From NCBI RefSeq assembly GCF_000350485.1, contig NZ_AORV01000026.1, positions 124,001-188,000 of the forward strand: DNA of 64,000 nucleotides, given 5' to 3'. Numbering within the stretch: position 1 is the stretch's first letter; each line of letters begins with the position of its first letter. The notes beneath the pieces were generated by a model that was given only the letters and a program-made list of their open reading frames with translations, did no database searches and was not told the origin of the DNA. This document shows, piece by piece, positions 53,945 to 63,154 of the stretch. Made by a program: the position numbers and the translations under genes. Origin of the DNA: Ruminiclostridium cellobioparum subsp. termitidis CT1112 (GTDB taxonomy: Bacteria > Bacillota > Clostridia > Acetivibrionales > DSM-1351).

Positions 53945-54577
53945 TTAACCGGAAGTAGGGGCAGCCTTCACAATTTTTACGACCGCATTGTTCTTATCCA
54001 ATATGAAGATAATAGCCTCAAGACTGCCCCAATAATCGGTACCTTGATAAGAATTATTAAAAATATTATGATTGTCCACATAGAGGAAAGTATCCGCCAG
54101 GTCAACACCCTGCAAAAGGATGTCAAGCGAACGCAAATTCATTGATGTTATCTTGCTGATATTATATTCTTCCAGGCCGTATTTTTGGTAAGCCGCCACT
54201 ACATCTTTTTTGCCGGAACCAACAGATATGCCTTCACTTGTGACATAATTCCCGTCTTTGTATACTGTTTGTAAAGCAGTCCAATCGCCGGACGGATATT
54301 GCAATTCAAATGTATCAAAGTCACGATAATAGACTATACGAAACGGCCCATTGGCATTTTGGCCGTTCGCGTAAACAAATGGAGTATCCTCGGCGTTATC
54401 ATCGGATGGGTTTAAGCAGCGCATTGTCAAAAAATCCTTTGGATATGCAAGCATGCCGGCTTTGCGGCTTTGCAGGCCAAAATGGATGCTGACGTATATT
54501 ATAAAAAGCAGAAATAAAAACAGGCCTGCAAAAAGCAAAAGCCGCCGATAGGTACCTACCTTCTTAAAACTTATTAT
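53945..54577 (-). CDS. Hypothetical single-pass membrane protein with possible ATA start
   Basis: The protein of about 210 residues has one N-terminal membrane segment (LLLFAGLFLFLLFIIYVSIH) and an extracellular domain of unknown family. The latter includes GISVGSGKKDVVAAYQKYG, a motif seen in several small Gram-positive lipoproteins. The strong site AAGGGAGG at 54592-54585 is followed seven bases later by ATA in frame; the nearest standard start is GTG at 54613, upstream of the site. Either translation begins at ATA or an ATG has mutated. Confidence 0.6.
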   Translation of the reverse strand: MISFKKVGTYRRLLLFAGLFLFLLFIIYVSIHFGLQSRKAGMLAYPKDFLTMRCLNPSDDNAEDTPFVYANGQNANGPFRIVYYRDFDTFELQYPSGDWTALQTVYKDGNYVTSEGISVGSGKKDVVAAYQKYGLEEYNISKITSMNLRSLDILLQGVDLADTFLYVDNHNIFNNSYQGTDYWGSLEAIIFILDKNNAVVKIVKAAPTSG

Positions 54578-54844
54578 AAAAACACCTCCCTTAATAAATC
54601 TTTTTTTCTTCACGCCTATCAGTTAAAGAAATACACAAAATATTTTAACAATCCTCACATTATAAAGACAACCAAGTAACCGAAACGCAACATTAAGTTG
54701 CAAAAAAGATATCCCTTTCCTTTATCAGCAAAAAAATCGTCAGGCGATTAAGGCACATTGAGGTCACATTGTCCTTTTATAATGGTCTTACAATAAGACC
54801 TGAAAGGATTTAAATTGTAATCCTTTACGGAATGGAGGAAACCA

Positions 54845-55253
54845 ATGAGCCAGCAGCCGGGAGATTTCCTGCCTTATAGATAAAAAACTGAATGCCGCCA
54901 GTGAAGATTATTTGAAAGCTGTATATCATTTTTCTCAGAAGTCGGAATTTGTTCGCTCTGCCGATATCGCAGCCTTTCTTGGGGTCACAAAGCCAAGTGT
55001 GCATCATGCTATGGAAGTATTGCAGGAGGCAGGCCTTGTTATTAAACCCCTTTACGGCGAAATCTCACTGACGGAAGAAGGACACAGATTTGCAGAGGTT
55101 GTTGTATGTAAGCACAATCTTCTTAAAAAGCTGCTGATTTCTCTTCAGGTGGACGAAGAAACAGCAGAACAGGACGCTTGCCGTATGGAGCATATTGTAA
55201 GCGATGAAACGCTGTCACATTTGTTATACCATTTCAGGGGAGGACAGTGTTAG
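54845..55253 (+). pseudogene. DtxR-type regulator with an N-terminal frameshift
   Basis: GGAGG and ATG (54845) begin a frame that stops after 12 codons (MSQQPGDFLPYR, then TAA). One base out of phase the DtxR domain continues as IDKKLNAASEDYLKAVYHFS, then VTKPSVHHAMEVLQEAGLV and ACRMEHIVSDETL. Removing one base near 54874-54883 would join the two into a normal DtxR/MntR protein. A sequencing error is the main alternative. It precedes a radical SAM gene by 28 bp. Confidence 0.6.
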
Positions 55254-55280
55254 ATAAAATATAGTAAATAGGAGAGAATA

Positions 55281-56387
55281 ATGGAAAAGGAGAATTTCGT
55301 ACTATCAGATTATATGGGCAGCAGAATCGGTAATGTGGTGAAAGGAGCAATTAAATCCTCCTTTACCAATCCAAAAGAAGCTGTCATTATTATGAAATAC
55401 TTGATGACCAGCAAAAATGCAAAAATGAAAAGGGATAATTTTGAGAAAAACGGCGAACATATTCCGTCGTTTCTGATAGCCAGCATCACCAATAACTGCA
55501 ATTTATATTGCAAGGGCTGTTATGCGAGGGCAAATCATTCCTGTGGCGAGCATATGGAAGACAGTCAAATGTCGGGCGAACAATGGAATAATATTTTTAC
55601 GCAGGCGGAGGAACTTGGTGTGCTGTTTATTCTCCTTGCCGGGGGTGAGCCGCTGCTTCGCAGGGATGTTATAAAGCTGGCGGCAAAGCATGATAGACTG
55701 TTGTTTCCGGTCTTCACAAACGGAACCATGATAGATGAAGAATATCTGAAGCTGTTTGATAAAAAGCGGAATGTGGTACCTGTTTTGAGCATCGAGGGAG
55801 GACGGCAGCAGACCGATGACCGCCGTGGTGCCGGCACGTATGATACGCTCGTTGCACTGATGGACAGCCTGAAAGCAAAAGGCATTCTGTTTGGTGCCTC
55901 CGTTACCGTAACAACAGAAAACATTGGTACAGTTACGAGTACAGCCTTTGCCGAAATGCTCTTTTCCAGGGGCTGCCGGGCGCTGCTCTACGTGGAGTAT
56001 GTACCGGTAGATAAGCAGACTAAACATCTTGCGCCCACGGCAGCAGACCGAGCGGTTCTTGAACAGTCAAAGGAAAGCTTGCGGTCGGCTTTTGACGAGA
56101 TGATTTTTATCTCGTTTCCCGGTGATGAGCAATACGCAGGCGGCTGCCTTGCCGCCGGCAAAAGCTTCTTCCATGTCAACTCAAACAGCGGTGCAGAACC
56201 CTGTCCCTTTTCACCATATTCCGATATCAGCTTAAAGGAGCATAGCCTATTGGAATCAATACATTCCCAATTCTTCAGAAGGTTGAAAGACAGCGGACTG
56301 CTGGATGGAGAGCATGAAGGCGGCTGTCTCTTATTTGAACGTGAAGCCGAGTTAAAAAATTTGCTGGTGAGTTGTAAGAGTGTATGA
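55281..56387 (+). CDS. Radical SAM protein
   Basis: This 368-residue protein has the radical SAM cluster motif NNCNLYCKGCYAR (CX3CX2C) near residue 78, the SAM-binding GGEP motif (LLAGGEPLLRRDVIKLA), and a C-terminal half with a few Cys (GAEPCPFSPYSD, HEGGCLLFE) that could hold a second cluster. Radical SAM enzymes of this length modify peptides, cofactors or proteins; no substrate gene is adjacent. It follows the DtxR-type gene and may be metal-regulated. A GGAG site precedes the ATG. Confidence 0.88.
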   Translation: MEKENFVLSDYMGSRIGNVVKGAIKSSFTNPKEAVIIMKYLMTSKNAKMKRDNFEKNGEHIPSFLIASITNNCNLYCKGCYARANHSCGEHMEDSQMSGEQWNNIFTQAEELGVLFILLAGGEPLLRRDVIKLAAKHDRLLFPVFTNGTMIDEEYLKLFDKKRNVVPVLSIEGGRQQTDDRRGAGTYDTLVALMDSLKAKGILFGASVTVTTENIGTVTSTAFAEMLFSRGCRALLYVEYVPVDKQTKHLAPTAADRAVLEQSKESLRSAFDEMIFISFPGDEQYAGGCLAAGKSFFHVNSNSGAEPCPFSPYSDISLKEHSLLESIHSQFFRRLKDSGLLDGEHEGGCLLFEREAELKNLLVSCKSV

Positions 56388-56466
56388 AAAATAGTATGAT
56401 TATAACAATTTAATGAAAATTATATTGAAGCAGCTTTATAATCATATACAGAAGGGAGGGCGGCCG

Positions 56467-57141
56467 ATGTTCCGGATATTGGTGGTTGAAGATAATAAAA
56501 ACCTTAGGACGCTCATGTCGGCACGCCTGAAACAAGCGGGATATCAGGCTTTTCAGGCGGAGGACGGAGAAAAGGCACTGGAGGTTCTTGACAGCGAGCA
56601 GATCGATCTCATTATAAGTGACATTATGATGCCGGGCATTGACGGGTACCAGTTGACAGAGATGCTTCGGCGTGCAAAATATGATATGCCGATTCTTATG
56701 GTCACCGCAAAGGAAAGCTTTGAAGACAAAGAAAAAGGCTTCCGGGTCGGGACAGACGATTATATGGTAAAGCCCATTAATATGAATGAAATGATCCTGC
56801 GGGTAGAAGCACTTCTGCGTCGTGCAAAAATTGCCAACGATCATAAAATTCAGATTGGGGATGTGGTGCTGGATTATGATACCCTTACCATCACTGCTCC
56901 GGATATGACCTGTGAACTGCCGAAAAAAGAATTTTATCTCTTGTTCAAATTATTGAGCTATCCCAAGAAGATTTTTACCCGCCAGCAGCTTATGGACGAA
57001 ATCTGGGGTATGGACTCGGATGCCAATGACCGCACAGTTGACAGCCATATCAAAAAACTTCGGAAGAAATTTGAAAATCGGCCGGAATTTCAGATCATCA
57101 CTATCCGCGGCCTGGGCTACAAGGCGGAGAGACTGCTATGA
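56467..57141 (+). CDS. Response regulator, OmpR/PhoB type
   Basis: This 224-residue protein has a receiver domain (residues 1-120) with the phosphorylated Asp in LIISDIMMPGIDGYQL and the conserved Lys in DDYMVKPINM, followed by a winged-helix DNA-binding domain (VLDYDTLTITAPDMTCELPK, NDRTVDSHIKKLRKKF). The ATG at 56467 follows AGAAGGGAGGG; the frame from 56413 is too long. It overlaps the histidine kinase by 4 bp (ATGA). Confidence 0.92.
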   Translation: MFRILVVEDNKNLRTLMSARLKQAGYQAFQAEDGEKALEVLDSEQIDLIISDIMMPGIDGYQLTEMLRRAKYDMPILMVTAKESFEDKEKGFRVGTDDYMVKPINMNEMILRVEALLRRAKIANDHKIQIGDVVLDYDTLTITAPDMTCELPKKEFYLLFKLLSYPKKIFTRQQLMDEIWGMDSDANDRTVDSHIKKLRKKFENRPEFQIITIRGLGYKAERLL

Positions 57142-58196
57142 TAAAGAAAATATCCCGTTCCATCCGGGCAAAATCTACACTGGTTGCACTGGTTATCCTC
57201 TGCTTTTCCTGTATCATTTCACTGGGGCTTGCCGCAGGATATTATATGCTATTTTTGAGTGACGGCCAGGAACTGACGCCAGGTACAGTGATTGGTTTGT
57301 CGCTGGGGGCAGTAACAGCTTGTGCCGTCATAGGCTTTATCCTTCTCTATTTTGCCGCTAAATTTATATCTGATCCGTTAATCCGCTTGAGCAAGGGAAC
57401 CAAGGAGATTGCGAAGGGCAATTTTGAAGTTATAATTCATCACAAGAGCAGTGATGAGCTGGGAACACTGGCAGAAAACTTCACCCTAATGGCGGCAGAA
57501 CTCAAAACAATGGAATATCTGCGGAAAGACTTTATGAGCAACGTCTCCCATGAATTCAAGACACCCATAGCAGCAATCCAAGGTTTTGTGGAAATGCTGC
57601 AGGACAGGAATCTATCGGATGAGGAATTCGGGCAATATACCAGCGTCATTATTGAAGAAACATGCCGATTAAATCGTTTGTGCTCCAATATGCTGAAAAT
57701 GTCACGGCTGGACAATCAGGTAATTTATGATAAGTCAGCGTCATTTGCCTTAGATGAGCAGATACGCAAAGTAATTCTCCTTTTGGAAGAACAGTGGAGC
57801 AAAAAAAATTTGGATTTGGACATTTGTCTGGAGTCAGTTACCTATTGGGGTGATCCCGAGCTGCTACAGCAGCTGTGGATGAACCTGATTGAGAATGCAA
57901 TCAAGTTCTCCGATGAATACGGAAGGATCACGATTTCAGCGAAGGAGGAAACCTCCAGGGAGATTATGGTCAAAATAGCAGATGAGGGAATGGGTATCTC
58001 TGAGGAAAATATCAGCCGGATTTTTGAAAAGTTTTATCAAGCAGACGCATCGCATACCCAGATGGGAAATGGCCTAGGTCTTGCCATTGCCAAACGGATA
58101 GTAGAGCTTTGCGGCGGGTCGATCCGGTGTGAAAGCAAGTCAGGTGTGGGTACCACTTTTACTGTAACCTTGCCTAAGTATGAGCTTAATCAATAA
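57138..58196 (+). CDS. Sensor histidine kinase
   Basis: This 352-residue protein has two membrane segments (residues 13-38 and 55-75), a HAMP domain (80-130), a dimerisation domain with the H-box SNVSHEFKTPIAAIQGF, and a catalytic domain with N-, G1- and G2-boxes (LIENAIKFS, DEGMGIS, NGLGLAIAKRIVE). The external loop is short, so it probably senses at the membrane. It phosphorylates the adjacent regulator. It is followed by a glutathione peroxidase gene, which hints at an oxidative or envelope stress role. Confidence 0.9.
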   Translation: MIKKISRSIRAKSTLVALVILCFSCIISLGLAAGYYMLFLSDGQELTPGTVIGLSLGAVTACAVIGFILLYFAAKFISDPLIRLSKGTKEIAKGNFEVIIHHKSSDELGTLAENFTLMAAELKTMEYLRKDFMSNVSHEFKTPIAAIQGFVEMLQDRNLSDEEFGQYTSVIIEETCRLNRLCSNMLKMSRLDNQVIYDKSASFALDEQIRKVILLLEEQWSKKNLDLDICLESVTYWGDPELLQQLWMNLIENAIKFSDEYGRITISAKEETSREIMVKIADEGMGISEENISRIFEKFYQADASHTQMGNGLGLAIAKRIVELCGGSIRCESKSGVGTTFTVTLPKYELNQ

Positions 58197-58221
58197 AAAT
58201 TTAATAGAAAGGATGAATCCC

Positions 58222-58761
58222 ATGGAAGAAAACATTTATGATTTTACCGTAAAGAATAACAAGGGCGAAACTGTGTCCCTGTCCCAATACAGAGGAAAGG
58301 TGCTGCTCGTTGTGAATACGGCGACCAAGTGCGGCTTAACACCGCAATATGAAGCACTGGAAGCTCTGTATCAAAAACACAAGGCGGAGGGCTTTGAGGT
58401 TCTTGACTTTCCCTGCAATCAATTTTTAGGGCAAGCGCCGGGGAAAGATGAAAAAATCGAGGAATTTTGTACGTTGAATTATCACACAACATTCCCCCGT
58501 TTTTCCAAAATTGATGTAAACGGAAAAAACGCCCATCCCCTTTTTATTTGGCTGAAAGAGCAGGTACCAGAGGATCAGGGTGATGAAAATACCAAGTCTT
58601 TTGAAAGCAAAGTCAAAGTATTAAAGCCTTTTGCAAAACCCGGAGATATAAAATGGAATTTTGGAAAATTTCTGATTGATAGAAATGGTAATATTAAAGC
58701 ACGTTATTCCCCTGCTTACAAACCCGAACAGCTGGAAAATGACATAAAAGAACTGCTGTAA
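58222..58761 (+). CDS. Glutathione peroxidase family (Cys-type thiol peroxidase)
   Basis: This 179-residue protein has the GPX pattern with Cys in place of selenocysteine in VVNTATKCGLTPQYEALE, FPCNQFLGQAPG and the WNFGKFLID segment. It reduces hydroperoxides with thioredoxin or a similar donor; Clostridia often lack glutathione. The ATG at 58222 follows GAAAGGATG. It follows the kinase gene by 25 bp and may be in the same operon. Confidence 0.9.
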   Translation: MEENIYDFTVKNNKGETVSLSQYRGKVLLVVNTATKCGLTPQYEALEALYQKHKAEGFEVLDFPCNQFLGQAPGKDEKIEEFCTLNYHTTFPRFSKIDVNGKNAHPLFIWLKEQVPEDQGDENTKSFESKVKVLKPFAKPGDIKWNFGKFLIDRNGNIKARYSPAYKPEQLENDIKELL

Positions 58762-58787
58762 CAAATTATACCATATGGATATCCGAA

Positions 58788-58820
58788 GGGGCCGCCACTG
58801 AATTTTAGTGCAGCGGCCCC
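58788..58820. terminator. GC-rich hairpin after the peroxidase gene
   Basis: GGGGCCGC and GCGGCCCC pair, with an inner CACT/AGTG stem. A T run is lacking, so termination is likely but not certain. Confidence 0.6.
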
Positions 58821-58934
58821 ACGATATGATATTGTACATATACCTCTGATTTAAAGTAACTTTCTTAACAACTTTTATTTTCCCAGATATATCATATCAG
58901 CAGATAGTTGTTGCTGCAGCATACCGGGGACTGG

Positions 58935-59690
58935 TTACTGATACACATGCAAAACAGCTTTATATACAAACTCCGCAAGTCCCGGTGTCTTTTTGTCCAA
59001 TGCTTCCTTGTGAACCAAATATGCCTGTCCGATTTTACGAAAAGCTGTATCATCGCAGGGAATCCACATGTTTAACAACTCTCTGTATGCAGTAACCGCC
59101 TTTTTTGCCGCTGAACTTTCCGGGCCATCCACCATGGCTTCACGAAACTTTTGTATGACATCCCCGCAAAGAGAAATGAGCTTACCAAAATCCAAACTCA
59201 TTATATTCGAGGCGTTTTTTATGAGAGATGCACGGCCCGGTAATATGCCGCTTTTAACTACCGGAAGAAAGAAATTGCTTTCCATTAACTCTCTGAGTTC
59301 GTTTGCATATGTTTTCTTCATTGTTTCAAGTCTATTTTTATCAAAATCTCTCAGCATTGAAATATCAAACTCATCATTTAATATACGGTCAACCGACAAT
59401 ATCATTTTTTGCAGTCCTGCCTGTTTTTCCAACAGAATTTGTTTATGCTGCCATATGATCTCTTTTTCCATTTCCTTTGGATTTTCAAGCAGCAGCCGAA
59501 TGTCGTCAAGGGAAATACCAAGCTCTTTATAGAATAGAATGCTCCATAAGCGGCGCAAGCTCTCGTCATCATATTGGCGGTAGCCCGATTCTGTTACCGC
59601 GCTGGGCGGTAACAATCCGATTTCATCATAATATTGCAGGGTGCGGCGGCTTACGCCGGAGAGCTTGCAAACTTCATTTACACTTTTCAT
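58935..59690 (-). CDS. MerR family transcriptional regulator
   Basis: This 251-residue protein begins with a MerR HTH (KSVNEVCKLSGVSRRTLQYY, DEIGLLPPSAVTESGYRQYD) and a coiled dimerisation helix. The remainder (about 130-250) is a helical effector region similar in outline to TipAS-like domains. The ATG at 59690 is preceded by GGAGGGAAGG; the long upstream frame is rejected. It is divergent from a DHA2 drug exporter with a MerR-type long-spacer promoter, so it is probably the drug-sensing activator of that pump. Confidence 0.85.
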   Translation of the reverse strand: MKSVNEVCKLSGVSRRTLQYYDEIGLLPPSAVTESGYRQYDDESLRRLWSILFYKELGISLDDIRLLLENPKEMEKEIIWQHKQILLEKQAGLQKMILSVDRILNDEFDISMLRDFDKNRLETMKKTYANELRELMESNFFLPVVKSGILPGRASLIKNASNIMSLDFGKLISLCGDVIQKFREAMVDGPESSAAKKAVTAYRELLNMWIPCDDTAFRKIGQAYLVHKEALDKKTPGLAEFVYKAVLHVYQ

Positions 59691-59733
59691 TGCCCTTCCC
59701 TCCTCAAAAAATATATAATCTTTTTGAAAACGC

Positions 59734-59764
59734 TTGACTCGAACGTAACGTGATAGATTATGCT
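59734..59764 (+). promoter_or_regulatory. MerR-type promoter with a 19-bp spacer
   Basis: TTGACT at 59734-59739 and TATGCT at 59759-59764 are 19 bp apart, longer than the usual 17. MerR proteins activate such promoters by twisting the DNA. The spacer contains ACGTAACGT, symmetric about an A, which fits a MerR dimer site. Confidence 0.7.
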
Positions 59765-59846
59765 TTATTATAAATAAAGAATGATATTTTGTAAAGTAAA
59801 AAGCTATAAACAAAAAACGCCGCATTATAAGGAGGATTTATTTACG

Positions 59847-61265
59847 ATGAATAAAAATGAAAAAACCCCAAAACTTGAGCCAATTCCAAAGAGCATCATG
59901 AACATTGCCTGGATTTTAGTGCTTGGAGCAATTATGCCCCTGCTTGATTCAACAATGGTCAACATTGCAATAAAGCACTTGAGCAATGATTTCAGTATAG
60001 GACTTGATTTAATTCAATGGGTAATTACAGGTTATGTGTTAGCTATGGCAATTTCAGTACCGCTTGCAGGTTGGATGGTTCAGCGGTTCAACGGTAAATG
60101 GCTGATGATTGGTGCCAATATCTTATTCCTGGCTGCTTCGATTGCTTCGGGATTTGGTTGGAGTATCCAGTCATTGATTATTTTCCGGGTTGTTCAAGGT
60201 ATCAGTGCCGGCTTTATTATGACACTGGTGACTACCTTGTGTGTTGAAACCGCCGGAAGGGAACGGATGGGACGTTTGATGTCGACTATTGGTATCCCGA
60301 CGGTTCTGGGTCCCATCCTTGGCCCGGTTATTGGAGCCGTGATTGTCCAATTCCTGTCATGGCGTTATATTTTCTTTGTCAATGTTCCAATCGGTATCCT
60401 TGCCATCTCTCTGATGATTTGGAAGCTGCCTGACTTCACGCCGGCTAACGTTAAAGCCAAATTTGACTTCATTGGTATCATTTTATTGGGTGCCAGTTCT
60501 GCCGCCTTGATTTATGGGATTACTAAAGCAGCAAAGAATAGTACATTCAACAACAGCACGACTATTGGTTATGTTGCTGCCGGGGTGGTAATTTTAGCCA
60601 TCTACGTGATTTATGCCGCTGTCAAAAAGAAACATGCAATTCTCCCATTGCACCTATTTAAGTTGAAAAATTTCAGTGCTGTCATGGTCGGCTTGTTCCT
60701 TGCAGGGATTGCCACCAACGGTCCAATGTTGTTGCTACCCTTGTTTTTCCAAAACATTAAGGGCTTCTCGGTTTTGAGCGCCGGATTGATCTTGATTCCG
60801 CAAGGTATCGGTATGTTAATTGCCCGCCCGTTGATTGGCAAGCTAACTGACAAATTGGGGGCGCGTAATGTCGTCCTGGTAAGTTTGACATTAGCCATCG
60901 TTGGCACCATTCCATTTGTATTCTTCAATGAGGCATCTTCACTCATTGCTGTGAGTATTGTCTTGTTTATCCGCGGTATAGGTATCGGTGGTATCGCTAT
61001 TCCCATGATGACTGATGCGTACACCGGTATGGTCAACCAGGAAATTGCGCAGGCCAGTGTCGGAACCCGGCTGGTGCAAAATATTGGCGGTGCGTTTGGT
61101 TCAGCAGTGCTTGCAACGGTTGTCAGCCTTTCAATCCAGGGTAAAACACCAACCATTCCACTAATGACCACCGCTTACCACGATGGTTTCCTGTTAGCCC
61201 TGGCCCTTAGCCTGGTATTGCTCATTCCAGCTCTGTTCCTAACTAACAGGAAATCCAGGCAATGA
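59847..61265 (+). CDS. DHA2 family multidrug MFS transporter
   Basis: This 472-residue protein has about 14 membrane segments and the EmrB/QacA pattern: LDSTMVNIAIKHLSNDF in helix 1, QWVITGYVLAMAISVPLAG, and GPILGPVIGAVIVQF (motif C of antiporters). It should export drugs or toxic amphiphiles using the proton gradient. The ATG at 59847 follows AAGGAGG; the frame from 59781 is rejected. It is divergent from a MerR regulator with a characteristic promoter. Confidence 0.88.
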   Translation: MNKNEKTPKLEPIPKSIMNIAWILVLGAIMPLLDSTMVNIAIKHLSNDFSIGLDLIQWVITGYVLAMAISVPLAGWMVQRFNGKWLMIGANILFLAASIASGFGWSIQSLIIFRVVQGISAGFIMTLVTTLCVETAGRERMGRLMSTIGIPTVLGPILGPVIGAVIVQFLSWRYIFFVNVPIGILAISLMIWKLPDFTPANVKAKFDFIGIILLGASSAALIYGITKAAKNSTFNNSTTIGYVAAGVVILAIYVIYAAVKKKHAILPLHLFKLKNFSAVMVGLFLAGIATNGPMLLLPLFFQNIKGFSVLSAGLILIPQGIGMLIARPLIGKLTDKLGARNVVLVSLTLAIVGTIPFVFFNEASSLIAVSIVLFIRGIGIGGIAIPMMTDAYTGMVNQEIAQASVGTRLVQNIGGAFGSAVLATVVSLSIQGKTPTIPLMTTAYHDGFLLALALSLVLLIPALFLTNRKSRQ

Positions 61266-61354
61266 TATGTTTGGAGGAAAAATATCCCGACATTGCCCAT
61301 CGTATGCATGCCTTGTTTTTTTATTTTCAAACGATGTATCATAAGACGCCAAAA

Positions 61355-61392
61355 CCGCCGGATGGGTTGTATTTTATCAATCCATCCGGCGG
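61355..61392. terminator. Bidirectional terminator between convergent genes
   Basis: CCGCCGGATGG and CCATCCGGCGG pair perfectly, with a T run on the minus-strand side. It serves the anti-sigma gene and probably the exporter. Confidence 0.8.
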
Positions 61393-61409
61393 CTGTATTA
61401 ATGCCGGGA

Positions 61410-62510
61410 CTATCTCATTTCAAAGGTTTTTGTCTCATATTTGTTTTTGTCCCAGATATTGTAGCCCCTGACAGTTATCTCCCGCGGCAATTTCTCCATC
61501 GCACCGATAGATGACTCCTGTACATAATGCACTCCGTCTTTGGTGTTGGTACCTCCGCCTACCGCCGCGCCGTCAGGTAAGCGGTTTCCGTCAGAGTCTA
61601 AAAATTCGAACTGTAATCCGGTACCGGTTGCGGCAAATTTCACCTCATCAATGACCGTATAGCTAATTTCGGCATAAACAGCCAATTCTGAAGCCTTTAA
61701 CATAATATTGTCAATGCGGACACCACAGTTTACATATTCCGCCGGGGTAATGCTGGAGGCAAGTTCTCTGATACCTGTATTCTCCAGAGTGATGTTAAAG
61801 GAAGAGCGCTTGATGTTTTTCTGTAAAACTACCTCCCGGCCGTCCTGATTCTCAAATTCGGCGACAACGCACTTGAGCTCCAGATCCGTCTTGTCGGCAT
61901 CGTCAATCAGACTGCCGTTTATCATATATGTGAAAGTTCCGTCCTGTTGGAGGAGATATGCGAGTCCGGCTCCATTGACGCCGCTGACGCCAACGTTAGT
62001 CTGTATCATCTTTTGTCCGTTGGCTTTGGCGTAGTCGGCAATTGTGCCAGTCCTGCCGCTGAAAACCGGGCCCATGTTACCCACAGGGTCTTGAGGATAG
62101 ACGTCGGGCCCCATCAGCAAATACTCATGGCTGGCCGGCTTTACATCGACGATGATGTAGAAGTTATGCCCGTCGAATGCGGCTTCTCGTACCGAAAAGG
62201 ATGCAAAATCCATCGGCTCGGCAGCCTGGGGCACGTTTGTCTGTATAATCCCGCTGGCTTGCGGTAAAACGGCCGTACCATTTTTTCTTTGGTGGAGAAA
62301 ATCGAGCACGCCCCAGGTATTGGTCGCCGCCAATGCCACTCCGGTCAAGAGTATGCTGATGATGGCCGCGGCCATAAAGCACAGTTTCTTATTAATTACA
62401 GGCCGTTTGACCTGTTTTTTCTCTATGTCGGCAAGGATATGATACACATTATCCACAAAGCCGTTATCCGCCTTTCCAAAGGCATTACCAAGATCTTTCA
62501 TATTTTGCAT
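61410..62510 (-). CDS. DUF4179 membrane protein, probable anti-sigma factor
   Basis: This 366-residue protein has a short cytosolic region, one membrane segment (KLCFMAAAIISILLTGVALA) and a large extracellular part with a DUF4179-like start (FASFSVREAAFDGHNFYIIV) and beta-rich C-terminal region. Such proteins accompany ECF sigma genes in Firmicutes. It overlaps the sigma gene by 26 bp, so the two are translated together. It would hold the sigma factor inactive until an external signal is sensed. Confidence 0.82.
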   Translation of the reverse strand: MQNMKDLGNAFGKADNGFVDNVYHILADIEKKQVKRPVINKKLCFMAAAIISILLTGVALAATNTWGVLDFLHQRKNGTAVLPQASGIIQTNVPQAAEPMDFASFSVREAAFDGHNFYIIVDVKPASHEYLLMGPDVYPQDPVGNMGPVFSGRTGTIADYAKANGQKMIQTNVGVSGVNGAGLAYLLQQDGTFTYMINGSLIDDADKTDLELKCVVAEFENQDGREVVLQKNIKRSSFNITLENTGIRELASSITPAEYVNCGVRIDNIMLKASELAVYAEISYTVIDEVKFAATGTGLQFEFLDSDGNRLPDGAAVGGGTNTKDGVHYVQESSIGAMEKLPREITVRGYNIWDKNKYETKTFEMR

Positions 62511-62982
62511 GGTTTGTATAACCCTCCCCGGTCAATGATTTTTTCAGTTCGGCTCTGCCGCGATTCATTCGCGATTTTACAGTACCCTGCGGCAAGCGCA
62601 GTATATCCGCGATCTCGCTTACGGTAAATCCCTCCATGTAATGCAGTATAATGGGCAAACGCAGCTTCTCGTCCAGAATGAGAAGCGCGTCATGCAATTC
62701 ATAATCCGCATCGGCTGGCGCGGCACGTTCCGGCATTTCATCCAGCGGTACTTCGCGCCACCGTTTTCTCTGAATATTGCGGCACTCGTTAATAAGTATC
62801 CTGATAACCCATGTCTGCATATAGCGCGGCTCTTTTAACTGGCTGCGTTTTTGCCAGGCCTTTAACAGACATTCCTGCACCGCCTCATTACGGTCGCAGC
62901 TTTGTGATAACTGCGAATAACTGACACGATACAGCGTTTGCATCATATTAATTATTTGTTGTGAAAACTCTTCACTTGTCAA
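62485..62982 (-). CDS. ECF sigma factor (sigma-70 family)
   Basis: This 165-residue sigma factor has region 2 (LYRVSYSQLSQSCDRNEAVQ, QTWVIRILINECRNIQRKRW) and a region 4 HTH (LRLPIILHYMEGFTVSEIAD, ILRLPQGTVKSRMNRGRAEL). The start is TTG at 62982, seven bases after GGGGG; no ATG fits. It is the first gene of a two-gene unit with the DUF4179 protein. Confidence 0.88.
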   Translation of the reverse strand: MTSEEFSQQIINMMQTLYRVSYSQLSQSCDRNEAVQECLLKAWQKRSQLKEPRYMQTWVIRILINECRNIQRKRWREVPLDEMPERAAPADADYELHDALLILDEKLRLPIILHYMEGFTVSEIADILRLPQGTVKSRMNRGRAELKKSLTGEGYTNHAKYERSW

Positions 62983-63102
62983 TGTGTGTCCCCCTCACTG
63001 CTATTTTGACCGGTCATAGATTAGACGGATCAGATATGCCTTTGGTTCTCGTGATTTTTAGGGCATCCCGAATAAAAAGTTTTTCGCCGCGTGTCTTGAG
63101 AA

Positions 63103-63143
63103 TAAAAAAATGCCATCAGGACTCAGTGGTTTCTTGATGGCAT
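63103..63143 (-). terminator. Terminator after the VOC gene
   Basis: On the minus strand ATGCCATCA and TGATGGCAT pair and are followed by a seven-base T run, about 12 bp after the stop. Confidence 0.85.
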
Positions 63144-63154
63144 CTCTGTATTTT

